Below the pieces are notes generated by a model. That model saw nothing but the letters and a program-made list of their open reading frames with translations, was not told the origin of the DNA and searched no databases. The position numbers were made by a program, and so were the translations under genes. This document shows, one piece after another, positions 1 to 8,964 of a DNA stretch of 64,000 nucleotides. Positions within the stretch are counted from its first letter, which is position 1, and each line of letters opens with the position of its first letter. Origin of the DNA: Gp6-AA40 sp035764385 (GTDB taxonomy: Bacteria; Acidobacteriota; Vicinamibacteria; Vicinamibacterales; UBA2999); contig DASTZI010000221.1 of the NCBI GenBank assembly GCA_035764385.1, forward strand, positions 1-64,000, given 5' to 3'.

Positions 1-1202
1 TGCTTCTTCAGCTCGATCCTCGCGATGTGCCTCCGATGCACTTCATCGGGGCCATCGAGGATGCGCATCGTTCGCGCAGTTGCCGCCAGATAGGCGAGCG
101 GAAACACCTGACTGACACCCGCCGCGCCAAACAATTGAATCGCCCAGTCGAGCACGCAGGTCGTCATTTCGGGCACGGCGACTTTAATCTCGGCGATCAC
201 CTGCTGCGCGGCCTTGTTGCCCGATGTGTCCATCACCCAGGCGGCGTGCAGCACGAGTAACCGGGCGCGATCGATTTCGATCCGTGCCTGCGCAATGCGT
301 TCCTGAGTGACATCGTTGTCGCTGAGCGGCCTCCCGAATGCAACCCGCTGCTTCGCGCGCTGACACATCAGCGCCAGCGCGCGTTCCGCCACTCCGACCT
401 GTCGCATGCAGTGATGGATGCGGCCCGGGCCCAGACGGCCCTGCGCGATCTCGAAACCACGTCCTTCACCCAGAAGCAGATTCGCCTTCGGCACGCGCAC
501 GTTTTCGAACAACACCTCTCCATGTCCGTGCGGCGCATCGTCGTACCCAAACACGCTCAGCATGCGCGTGACCGTGATGCCAGCGGTATCGCGTGGGACC
601 AGGATCATCGATTGCTGCTTGTGACGGTCGGGATTGTGAGCGTCTGTCTTTCCCATGACGATCAGCAGTCTGCAACGCGGATCGCCGATCCCTGAAGTCC
701 ACCACTTCCGGCCGTTAATCACGTATTGGTCGCCGTCGCCACCGATCGATGCCTGAATGTTCGTCGCGTCCGACGAGGCGACGTCCGGCTCCGTCATCGC
801 GAAAGCGGAACGGATCGTGCCCTCGAGCAGCGGCACGAGCCATTGCTTTCGTTGAGCGTCGGTGCCGTAGCGGACCAGTACCTCCATGTTGCCGGTGTCG
901 GGAAACGAGCAGTTGAACACCTCGGGCGCGATGGGAGACCTTCCCATCAACTCACAGAGAGGCGCGTACTCGAGATTGGTGAGTCCGGGGCCGTATTCAC
1001 TTTCCGGCAGGAACAGGTTCCAGAGGCCTTCGCGCCTCGCGCGTGCCTTCAACTCCTCCATGACCGGAGGAATCGCCCAGCGGGACGGACCGGATTCAAG
1101 TTGCGCGGCAAAGACAGTTTCGGCCGGCAGGACGTGCTCGTCCATGAATCGCTGCAGCTTCGCCAGCAGGTCCTTCGTCCGCGCGCTGAGATCGAAATCC
1201 AT
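1..1202 (-). CDS. Acyl-CoA dehydrogenase, C-terminus cut by window edge
   Basis: Flavin-dependent acyl-CoA dehydrogenase that introduces the alpha-beta double bond into an acyl-CoA and passes electrons to an electron-transfer flavoprotein. I translated it by hand from ATG at 1202 (MDFDLSARTKDLL) and it stays open for 400 codons to the window edge. Recognisable family blocks are AFAMTEPDVASSDATN (substrate/FAD region), NGRKWWTSG, and the C-terminal FGAAGVSQ and RILDGPDEVHRRHIAR segments. The last seems close to the natural end, so little is missing. It resembles the ACAD10/11-type branch, and the substrate is unknown. The downstream neighbour at 1217-2584 ends 14 bases before this start and may be its operon partner. 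Confidence 0.9.
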   Translation of the reverse strand, partial: MDFDLSARTKDLLAKLQRFMDEHVLPAETVFAAQLESGPSRWAIPPVMEELKARARREGLWNLFLPESEYGPGLTNLEYAPLCELMGRSPIAPEVFNCSFPDTGNMEVLVRYGTDAQRKQWLVPLLEGTIRSAFAMTEPDVASSDATNIQASIGGDGDQYVINGRKWWTSGIGDPRCRLLIVMGKTDAHNPDRHKQQSMILVPRDTAGITVTRMLSVFGYDDAPHGHGEVLFENVRVPKANLLLGEGRGFEIAQGRLGPGRIHHCMRQVGVAERALALMCQRAKQRVAFGRPLSDNDVTQERIAQARIEIDRARLLVLHAAWVMDTSGNKAAQQVIAEIKVAVPEMTTCVLDWAIQLFGAAGVSQVFPLAYLAATARTMRILDGPDEVHRRHIARIELKK

Positions 1203-1216
1203 TTATCGCCTGATAC

Positions 1217-2584
1217 CTAGATATCCCAAATTCTTTCGCGATCGAAGAACGTGATCTCGCCGTCTTCGCTGACTTTCAACACGGGGCCAAACTTGCCGGC
1301 CGCCATTGCCGCGGTCGTTCGAGCGCCCTCGACAATGCCTCCTGTCTCGAGCTCCGACGGTGGATGCCGGAGTATCGCTCCCGCCGCAAGGAGGCGTCCT
1401 TCACGGTCAACGACAATGGCACCATCGAGCGACGCAAGCGTCGAGAGCACACTCAAATCAAGGTCCGTGACTGTTCGGCCCTCGAGCAGATGAAGGACCT
1501 CCCGGCGCGATACGGTTCCCGAGCCAGGCAAGTCCGTCTGGAACGGTATGTCCAGCCGATCGGCAGGCGCGACGAGCTGCGGAACGGCTTCGGCAGGATC
1601 GCGAAGCACGGCGAAGAGCGCGCCTTCGCGCGCGTCGGCCAAATCGAGTGCGAGCTGGAACAGCCGCAGCGCCAGCGCCGCGTTGCCCACGGCATCTGCC
1701 CACAGCTCGTACTTCCCTTTGAGATCCAGCAGATGCCACGCGGCGCTGTGAAACGAAAACACCTCCGCCCCTTCAGCAAAGACCTTGATATCCCGCGAGG
1801 GGCTGAGCACGACACACACGCTCCGCAGCGTGAGCGTGGCGCGCGCGTGCGCCTGGTAAGCGGTGGCGCCCGGCACATCCAGGAGTTCATCTGGACAGAG
1901 CTGGCGACCCCAGCGATCGATGTCAATGATGTCGAGCAGCCGCCCTTCCGCATTGGCGAGGAACACGGTCCGCACCCCGTCCGCCAGCCGATAGAAGCTT
2001 TTGATGGACGTCAACGCCTGCATATCTGAGGGCGGAGGTTTGTCGGCCGCGGACAGCTCGGGCCGACATGGGTCGTAATCACCAGCGAGCAGGAGTATCC
2101 CCGTCGAAATCGGGCGATTCTCATATGTCGACAGCGCCGCCACGCGCAGCATCTCGATAATCGACGCGATGCGATCGACGGCGCCCTCGGCTCCGGCGTC
2201 GCTGTACGGCCGTTCGTCGAAGAAGGCGCCCACGTAACGGTCCTCGATCGGCCCGCGAAACAGTTCGCCGCGCTCGGCAGCGAGTTCAGGATTCAGAACC
2301 GCGCGATACCGGGCGCGGATGACCGCCACGATTGCCTGTGCCATGCGGATCTGGTGCGGCGTAAACGTGCCGCGGCCCGGCATCCGCAGCAGGTAGCGAG
2401 TCCCGGCCCATGAAAGGCTCAGCGTCGATGGCTCGGTCGACGGTTCGATGATGAGCGGACGCTCGGAGGTCGCGGACTGGCGCGGCTCGACGGCGAGCGA
2501 CGCGCGGCGGAAGAACTGCCGCAGCGCCGCCTGAAGGATGCCGTCGTAGAACGTGTTGAGCGCAAGTCCGGGTGGGGTCGACAT
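1217..2584 (-). CDS. Protein with degenerate diadenylate-cyclase (DisA_N/DAC-like) C-terminal domain
   Basis: 455-residue protein, ATG start at 2584. The last ~70 residues read like a DAC fold: DGAIVVDREGRLLAAGAIL followed by GARTTAAMAAGKFG and LKVSEDGEITFF. Active diadenylate cyclases carry DGA and GTRHRAA; here DGA is kept but the RHR triplet is RTT, so c-di-AMP synthesis is unlikely and a nucleotide-sensing role is plausible. The N-terminal ~380 residues contain no membrane segment and no domain I can name with confidence. The layout resembles uncharacterised DAC-derived sensor proteins. It lies just upstream of the acyl-CoA dehydrogenase on the same strand and divergent from the acyl ligase fusion. 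Confidence 0.5.
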   Translation of the reverse strand: MSTPPGLALNTFYDGILQAALRQFFRRASLAVEPRQSATSERPLIIEPSTEPSTLSLSWAGTRYLLRMPGRGTFTPHQIRMAQAIVAVIRARYRAVLNPELAAERGELFRGPIEDRYVGAFFDERPYSDAGAEGAVDRIASIIEMLRVAALSTYENRPISTGILLLAGDYDPCRPELSAADKPPPSDMQALTSIKSFYRLADGVRTVFLANAEGRLLDIIDIDRWGRQLCPDELLDVPGATAYQAHARATLTLRSVCVVLSPSRDIKVFAEGAEVFSFHSAAWHLLDLKGKYELWADAVGNAALALRLFQLALDLADAREGALFAVLRDPAEAVPQLVAPADRLDIPFQTDLPGSGTVSRREVLHLLEGRTVTDLDLSVLSTLASLDGAIVVDREGRLLAAGAILRHPPSELETGGIVEGARTTAAMAAGKFGPVLKVSEDGEITFFDRERIWDI

Positions 2585-2586
2585 AT

Positions 2587-2617
2587 GAGGCTCAGGGCTC
2601 AGGGCTCGTCTTGAGCC
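2587..2617. repeat. Degenerate heptanucleotide tandem tract 1
   Basis: Between the divergent starts of the DAC-like gene and the acyl ligase fusion the sequence runs as 7-base units TGAGGCT, CAGGGCT, CAGGGCT, CGTCTTG, AGCC. It occupies most of the 47-base divergent promoter region and could also be read as an N-terminal extension of the ligase from GTG 2572, which I regard as unlikely to be translated. Confidence 0.7.
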
Positions 2618-2631
2618 ATCATAATTCGACC

Positions 2632-5169
2632 GTGCAGCGCGAGACGCTGATCGACTTCTTTCGCGACCTCGTCACCATCCGCGGCGAATTCCTCGTCTAC
2701 GACGATGGCTATCGCGTCCGCGGACATACGTACGAGGAGGTCGGACGCGCGGCGCGTGGATTTGCCCTCCGCCTAGCAGCCGCTGGACTGAAAAAGGGAG
2801 ACAAGGTCGTCTTCTGGGGCGAGAACCGCCCTGAATGGATCGTCTGTTACTGGGGCTGTCTGATTGCCGGCGTCATCGTCGTTCCAATCGATTACCGATC
2901 GTCTGCTGAATTTGTCGGTAAGGTGCGGGGGCTGGTTGAGGCCGGGATCGTCGTGGTTGGCGAAGACGTGAATGAAACCGGGTTTGCCCGCGAGCGATCG
3001 GATCGAAATGGCGTTACCGTCTGGCGCTTTGGCGACATCGATTGGCGTGCGGATGGCCCGATGCCGGAGGTCGCGATTTCACGTGACGACATCATCCAGA
3101 TCATTTTCACGTCGGGCGCGACTGCGGAACCGAAGGGCGTCGTCATCCGACATCGGAACGTGCTCGCGAATATCGTCCCTGTCGAGCGCGAGATCATCAA
3201 ATACCGCCAATACACGCGCCTGTTTCATCCGCTGCGATTCCTGAACCTGCTGCCGCTCAGCCACATGTTTGGACAGTCGATGGCCACCAACATCCCACCG
3301 ATGGTGCGTGGGACGGTCATCTTCACGCGCAGCTTCAATCCGCATGACATCCTGCGGCTGATCAAAACGCGCCGAGTCTCGGTGCTGGTCTGCGTGCCGA
3401 AGATTCTCGATGTGCTGCGCGAGCACGCGATTCGCGCCTGGCCCGAATCGAATCAGGCGCCGCCCTCGGGTATTTCCATCCCGGGGCGATGGTGGCGATA
3501 CCGTCGCATCCATGCCGCCTTTGGTCTGAAGTTCTGGGCCTTCGTCGTCGGCGCTGCCCCGCTGCCGCCCGACGTCGAGGAGTTCTGGCGCCGCATGGGA
3601 CTTGCCGTGATCCAGGGCTATGGACTGACGGAAACTGCGCCGATCGTCACGCTGAATCATCCGTTCAGGACAAGCAAGGGATCGGTTGGCACCCCAATCG
3701 GTGGCGTTGAAGTCCGCATCGCGGACGACGGCGAGATTCTTGTTCGCGGCGAGAACGTGACGAGCGGCTATTACAAGGCTCCCGGCTCCGGACTACAGGC
3801 TCCGGAGTCGGACGCCCGAAGCCCGGAGCCGGTCTTTGATGCCGAGGGCTGGTTTCACACCGGCGACATCGGCGAACGAGACGAGCAGGGGCGCATTTTC
3901 ATCAAGGGCCGCAAGAAGGAAATGATCGTCACGCCCGACGGACTGAACGTCTTTCCCGAGGACGTCGAGCGGGTGCTGAACGAGCTGCCAGGCGTACGCG
4001 AGTCCGCGGTCGTCGGCGTGACGCAGGGCGCCGAAGAGCGCGTCCACGCGGTGATGGTGCTCGATCCCGGTGCAGATAAAGACGCGATACTGCGTACGGC
4101 GAACAGCCGCCTGCAGGATCACCAGCGCATTCGTTCCGCCTCTGTCTGGAACGCGGGGTCTCTCCCGCGCACCGAAGGGACGCGGAAGTTGAAACGGGCG
4201 GCAATCCGTGAATGGGTGCAGGCGGGTGAAAAGCCGGTGACGGTCGCGGGCGGCGACAGCCTTGAATCGCTGATCGCGCGGTTCGCGCATGGCCGCGACA
4301 TCACCGGGACAACGACGCTGGAGGAGCTCGGCCTCAGCTCGCTCGAGCGCGTCGAGTTGATGATTGCGCTCGAGGATCGGTTTCAGACCAGGCTCGACGA
4401 AGGGCGGTTCTCACAAGCGGCTCGCGTCGCCGATCTGAAAGACCTCGTCGAGCAGCCGGGTGCGATCGAGGAGGTCACTGAACCCGTCGATTTCCCGTCG
4501 TGGAATCGCACGTGGCCCGTGCGCATCATCCGGCACCTGGCTCAGGCCACCTGGATCCTGCCGCTCGCTCGCGCCTTCGCCTGGACCCGAATCGAAGGAC
4601 GTGAACATCTGCGGGAGCTCGACGGACCCGTGATCTTCGCCGCGAACCATCAGAGCCACATGGACGTCCCGGTCATACTGGCGGCGCTGCCGGCGCGCAT
4701 TCGCGCAAACGTCGCACCGGCGATGGCAAAGGAATTCTTCAAGGCGCACTTCTTTCCGGAGGGGCACACCTGGACGCAGTGGTTTACCAATACTGTGAAC
4801 TACTATCTGGCTGCGTTCTACTTCAACGCCTTCCCTCTTCCGCAGCGCGAAGCCGGGGCGCGACAGACGCTCACCTACGTGGGCGAAATGGTCGGCGATG
4901 GCTGGTCGATTCTGATTTTTCCAGAGGGTGAGCGCTCGGCAACCGGGGACATCAAACCGTTCCGAGGTGGAATCGGGATGATGGCGTCACGTCTCGATGT
5001 GCCTGTCGTACCCGTACGGCTGGATGGCGTCGACCGCGTACTGCACATGAAGTGGAAAATGGCGAAGCCTGGTCACGTCCGAGTGGCGTTTGGGGCCCCG
5101 ATGCGCTTGCGCGGAGAAGACTACGCGGCGCTCGCCGCAGAGGTAGAACGTCGCGTTAAGTCACTGTAA
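2632..5169 (+). CDS. Acyl-CoA/acyl-ACP ligase - acyl carrier protein - PlsC acyltransferase fusion
   Basis: 845 residues from GTG 2632, chosen because the reading frame upstream is only repeat sequence. Domain 1 (about 1-520) is an AMP-forming ligase with IIFTSGATAEPKGV near 158, GYGLTETAP near 330, GWFHTGDIG near 406 and GRKKEMIVTPDGLNVFPEDVE near 425. Domain 2 (about 540-610) is an acyl carrier domain with LGLSSLERVE; the first or second Ser is the likely phosphopantetheine site. Domain 3 (about 645-845) is a PlsC acyltransferase with NHQSHMD near 673 and FPEGERS near 763. It probably activates a fatty acid, holds it on its own ACP and transfers it to a lysophospholipid. The order is the reverse of enterobacterial Aas (PlsC first). 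A heptamer tract lengthens the loop before GWFHTGD. Confidence 0.9.
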   Translation: MQRETLIDFFRDLVTIRGEFLVYDDGYRVRGHTYEEVGRAARGFALRLAAAGLKKGDKVVFWGENRPEWIVCYWGCLIAGVIVVPIDYRSSAEFVGKVRGLVEAGIVVVGEDVNETGFARERSDRNGVTVWRFGDIDWRADGPMPEVAISRDDIIQIIFTSGATAEPKGVVIRHRNVLANIVPVEREIIKYRQYTRLFHPLRFLNLLPLSHMFGQSMATNIPPMVRGTVIFTRSFNPHDILRLIKTRRVSVLVCVPKILDVLREHAIRAWPESNQAPPSGISIPGRWWRYRRIHAAFGLKFWAFVVGAAPLPPDVEEFWRRMGLAVIQGYGLTETAPIVTLNHPFRTSKGSVGTPIGGVEVRIADDGEILVRGENVTSGYYKAPGSGLQAPESDARSPEPVFDAEGWFHTGDIGERDEQGRIFIKGRKKEMIVTPDGLNVFPEDVERVLNELPGVRESAVVGVTQGAEERVHAVMVLDPGADKDAILRTANSRLQDHQRIRSASVWNAGSLPRTEGTRKLKRAAIREWVQAGEKPVTVAGGDSLESLIARFAHGRDITGTTTLEELGLSSLERVELMIALEDRFQTRLDEGRFSQAARVADLKDLVEQPGAIEEVTEPVDFPSWNRTWPVRIIRHLAQATWILPLARAFAWTRIEGREHLRELDGPVIFAANHQSHMDVPVILAALPARIRANVAPAMAKEFFKAHFFPEGHTWTQWFTNTVNYYLAAFYFNAFPLPQREAGARQTLTYVGEMVGDGWSILIFPEGERSATGDIKPFRGGIGMMASRLDVPVVPVRLDGVDRVLHMKWKMAKPGHVRVAFGAPMRLRGEDYAALAAEVERRVKSL
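3777..3832 (+). repeat. Heptanucleotide tract 2, translated inside the acyl ligase
   Basis: Eight consecutive 7-base units (GGCTCCC, GGCTCCG, GACTACA, GGCTCCG, GAGTCGG, ACGCCCG, AAGCCCG, GAGCCGG). They encode the low-complexity stretch APGSGLQAPESDARSPEP between SGYYK and AEGWFHTGD of the ligase, where most ligases have fewer than ten residues. The frame is preserved. Confidence 0.8.
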
Positions 5170-5225
5170 CGACAAAAGTTCTTTCGAGGTTGCGCCTGTC
5201 GTACGACGTGTGGCACACTCGTTGC

Positions 5226-5231
5226 TAGAAT
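5226..5231 (+). promoter_or_regulatory. Possible -10 element (TAGAAT) upstream of infA
   Basis: TAGAAT lies 20 bases before the TTG start of infA. No good -35 hexamer is visible at the usual distance, so this is only a candidate. The same hexamer precedes thiS. Confidence 0.3.
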
Positions 5232-5237
5232 TGCGTG

Positions 5238-5243
5238 AAAGGA
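5238..5243 (+). promoter_or_regulatory. Ribosome binding site deciding the infA TTG start
   Basis: AAAGGA seven bases before TTG 5251. It supports the TTG start, which gives the standard IF-1 N-terminus MSKDDLI. Confidence 0.65.
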
Positions 5244-5250
5244 TGAGCTG

Positions 5251-5469
5251 TTGAGCAAAGACGATCTAATCGATATGCAGGGAACCGTAGTGGCGGTGCA
5301 CTCCGGTGGGCTGTATCGCGTGCAATGCGATGCCGGCCACGAGGTGCTCGCTCAGCTGAGCGGCCGGATGCGGCGCTTCCGTATCAAGGTCGTCCCCGGT
5401 GACCGCGTAACGGTTGGCGTCTCTCCCTACGATCCAGTGCGCGGCATCATCACGTTCCGCGCACGATAG
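5251..5469 (+). CDS. infA: Translation initiation factor IF-1
   Basis: 72 residues, the exact usual size. IF-1 is an S1-type OB-fold protein that binds the 30S A site during initiation. The sequence MSKDDLIDMQGTVVAV, then LAQLSGRMRRFRIKVVPGDRVTV and SPYDPVRGIITFRAR matches the family throughout (gkmRk.ri.i..GD.V.ve.spyDl..GrI.yR). It uses a TTG start with AAAGGA seven bases upstream. The gene stands alone rather than in a ribosomal-protein operon and is followed six bases later by a DEAD-box helicase, with which it is probably cotranscribed. The canonical SGK is SGR here. Confidence 0.97.
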   Translation: MSKDDLIDMQGTVVAVHSGGLYRVQCDAGHEVLAQLSGRMRRFRIKVVPGDRVTVGVSPYDPVRGIITFRAR

Positions 5470-5475
5470 TTACTG

Positions 5476-6715
<1,240 letters not shown>

Positions 6716-6735
<20 letters not shown>

Positions 6736-7051
6736 CGACGCGCTCGTTGGCGGCACGGCCGACGATCACACCGTGTCGCCCGTGGAACCCGCGGAACCTG
6801 CACCGGTCAAACCGGGCGAGGGACCAGTCACGTCAGATCGCCCCGAATCGGCCGCATTCGTGCGCTTCCGGTCGTGCCGATGGATGCAGCCGGCGGAGAA
6901 CGGAAATCAGGAGTTCTGCACGCATCGCGAGGTGAAGCCGTACGCGGGAACCCAGGGATTCGATGCCGACGCATGGTGCCCCGAGTGTCAGTACTACAAG
7001 CTGCGACGCGCGCCGAAGAAGCGCAATCCGACAGACGATTACACGTATTAG
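6716..7051 (+). CDS. Small four-cysteine protein, unknown function
   Basis: About 111 residues if it starts at TTG 6716, overlapping the helicase end by 20 bases; GTG 6773 is an alternative that avoids overlap. The first ~45 residues are Pro/Glu-rich and unlikely to fold. The C-terminal half has four cysteines (FRSC, EFC, WCPEC) and a basic tail KLRRAPKKRN, suggesting a zinc or iron-sulfur site. I do not recognise the family. It ends convergently with the MerR-TPR gene, overlapping it by four bases at 7048-7051. Confidence 0.6.
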
Positions 7052-7860
7052 TCGGAAAATTCCCGCGCCAGCTCCACCCACTCTCCGTTCGGCGCAAGCT
7101 GCTGATAGGCCTTCCAATGCATGCGCGCGTCCTGTGACTGGCCGTTCTTTTCGAGGGTGACGGCCAGATAAAAATGCGCGTCGGCGTAGGTCGGGTTCAG
7201 TTTCAGCGCATCCCGATAGCACGCCTGCGCTTCGCGGTAGCGCCCAAGATCGTGAAAGATGTTGCCGAGATTGAAGTGGGCTTCGAAGACGTCGGCCTCG
7301 AGCGCTATGGCGCGTTCGTAGAGCGCCTGCGCCTCCGCGATCTCATCGCGTGAGTAGTGGATGTTGGCCAGATTGATCAGGGCGGGAACGAGGTAGGGGT
7401 CGATTTCGAGCGCGCGTCGGTAGGCGGTCGCTGCCTCGTCGAAATTCTCCGGGTTCTCATCGTCGAGAATGGACGCGGCGGCGAAATACTGCGCGGCGGA
7501 CGATTCTTCGACGACGGGAGCGGGGCCCATCAGCGCGGCCATCGGCGGCGGCTCACGCCGTTTCAGCTGGAGCACCTTCGCGTGCTGCGCATCGAGGCGG
7601 AAATCAAAAGTCAGTTGCCCGTTCCGGGACGCCAGCAGGTTGCGCAGCACCGAGCGGAACTTCGCACCTCCGGCGACCGCTTCGTCGGCCTGGCGAACGA
7701 TCGAGACGTCCGCAAATGAAAAGAAGGAATCGCCGTGCGGCCGATGGAAGGGACGGATCAGTCCCCACTTCTGCATGTAGCGCAGATGATCCTCGCGTAC
7801 GTGCTTGTAGCGCTCGAGGAGCTGACGCTTGGAGATGTGAGCCGACTCCGGCGACGGCAC
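7048..7860 (-). CDS. MerR-type DNA-binding domain fused to tetratricopeptide repeats
   Basis: 270 residues from GTG 7860. Residues about 10-80 resemble a MerR helix-turn-helix (SKRQLLERYKHVREDHLRYMQKWGLIRP, then FSFADVSIVRQADEAVAGG). From about 140 to the end there are at least three TPR units, e.g. AATAYRRALEIDPYLVPALINLANIHY, ALYERAIALEADVFEAHFNLGNIFHDLG and ACYRDALKLNPTYADAHFYLAVTLEKNG. A regulator whose sensing half is a protein-interaction repeat is the natural reading; target genes and partner are unknown. The gene is divergent from glucokinase, so control of that gene is possible but unsupported. Confidence 0.85.
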   Translation of the reverse strand: MPSPESAHISKRQLLERYKHVREDHLRYMQKWGLIRPFHRPHGDSFFSFADVSIVRQADEAVAGGAKFRSVLRNLLASRNGQLTFDFRLDAQHAKVLQLKRREPPPMAALMGPAPVVEESSAAQYFAAASILDDENPENFDEAATAYRRALEIDPYLVPALINLANIHYSRDEIAEAQALYERAIALEADVFEAHFNLGNIFHDLGRYREAQACYRDALKLNPTYADAHFYLAVTLEKNGQSQDARMHWKAYQQLAPNGEWVELAREFSD

Positions 7861-7870
7861 GCGCGTTCAC

Positions 7871-7876
7871 TATAAT
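7871..7876 (+). promoter_or_regulatory. Candidate -10 box (TATAAT) in the MerR-TPR/glucokinase divergent region
   Basis: A perfect TATAAT in the 129-base region between two divergent starts. It would give a ~110-base leader for glucokinase. The overlapping reverse-strand TATAGT sits eight bases before GTG 7860 and could give a near-leaderless MerR-TPR transcript. No clear -35 is visible for either. Confidence 0.35.
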
Positions 7877-7989
7877 CTAGTGGTGAGTCCTTCCGACCCT
7901 TCGACCGGCCGTTCCGTTGTCGCGGCCGGCAGATGCGTGGTCTTCGGCTCGTGTGATTCCAGCTCCCGCAGTTGAAACGGACCACTGGA

Positions 7990-8964
7990 ATGATCTTGGC
8001 TGGCGATCTTGGAGGCACCAAGACGCTGCTCGGTCTCTTCGAACGCGCTGACCCGCGGCCGCAGCCGGTCATCGCGCGCGGATATCCGACTCAGGAGTTC
8101 GACAGTTTCACCGCGATTCTCGACGTGTTCGCACGTGATGTCGGCACACCGCTCGCGATCGAAGCCGCCGCCGTCGGCGTTGCCGGACCGATCGTCGATC
8201 AGCACGCACGCCTGACGAACATCCTGTGGGATGTCAGCGCGACGCAAATTGGCAATCACCTGCACGTGCGCGGCGTCGCGCTCCTCAACGATCTCGAAGC
8301 GATGGCCACAAGCGTCGCCCTGCTCAACGGCGACGAACTTGTGCCGCTGCAGCGAGGCGACCCGAACCCGAGCGGCAACGCGGCGGTCATCGCGGCAGGA
8401 ACGGGACTCGGACAGGCATATCTGCACCGTGTGAATGGGCGTCTACTGCCGGTGCCATCAGAGGCCGGGCATGCCGATTTTGCGGCTCGCACCGATCGTG
8501 AATTCGAGCTCGTGCGAATGCTCCGCGATCTCTATGGGCGTGCAGAAGTCGAGCAGGTGCTCAGTGGTCCGGGGCTGGTGAACATTCATCGGTTGACGCA
8601 CGCGGGACGCTCGTGCGCGTCTGTCGATGGGGTCGCACCCGCGGAACAGCCTGCTGCCATTTCGGAAGCCGCGCTGTCGCAGCAGTGCAGCGGTTGCGTC
8701 GAGGCCCTCGAGATGTTCGTCGAGGCATATGGTGCCGAGGCCGGAAATCTCGCGCTTCGCGGGGTGGCCACTGCCGGCGTCTACATTGGCGGCGGCATTG
8801 CGCCGAAGATTCTCTCCGCGCTTCAGAACGGGCGGTTCATCCGGGCATTCCGCGCCAAAGCTCCGATGGCGGATCTCGTCGCCGCGATGCCTGTCAGCGT
8901 CATCGTCAAACAGGACGCTGGCCTGCTGGGAGCAGCGATCGCCGCACAGCAGCTCATTCCCTAA
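7990..8964 (+). CDS. glk: Glucokinase
   Basis: 324 residues from ATG 7990 (an in-frame TTG at 7972 is the alternative). Phosphorylates glucose to glucose-6-phosphate with ATP in the cytoplasm. Motifs fit the bacterial Glk family rather than ROK: phosphate-binding ILAGDLGGTKTLLG at the N-terminus, catalytic LLNDLEAMA, IAAGTGLGQAYL, PSEAGHADFAAR and C-terminal GGGIAPKIL. No zinc-binding ROK cysteine cluster is visible. It stands alone with the ABC transporter convergent behind it: the permease stop overlaps the glk stop by four bases at 8961-8964. Confidence 0.93.
   Translation: MILAGDLGGTKTLLGLFERADPRPQPVIARGYPTQEFDSFTAILDVFARDVGTPLAIEAAAVGVAGPIVDQHARLTNILWDVSATQIGNHLHVRGVALLNDLEAMATSVALLNGDELVPLQRGDPNPSGNAAVIAAGTGLGQAYLHRVNGRLLPVPSEAGHADFAARTDREFELVRMLRDLYGRAEVEQVLSGPGLVNIHRLTHAGRSCASVDGVAPAEQPAAISEAALSQQCSGCVEALEMFVEAYGAEAGNLALRGVATAGVYIGGGIAPKILSALQNGRFIRAFRAKAPMADLVAAMPVSVIVKQDAGLLGAAIAAQQLIP

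Noticed and set aside
2572..2631. Upstream GTG start for the acyl ligase fusion
   Set aside because: Would translate heptamer repeat sequence and overlap the DAC-like start; the conserved region begins after GTG 2632.
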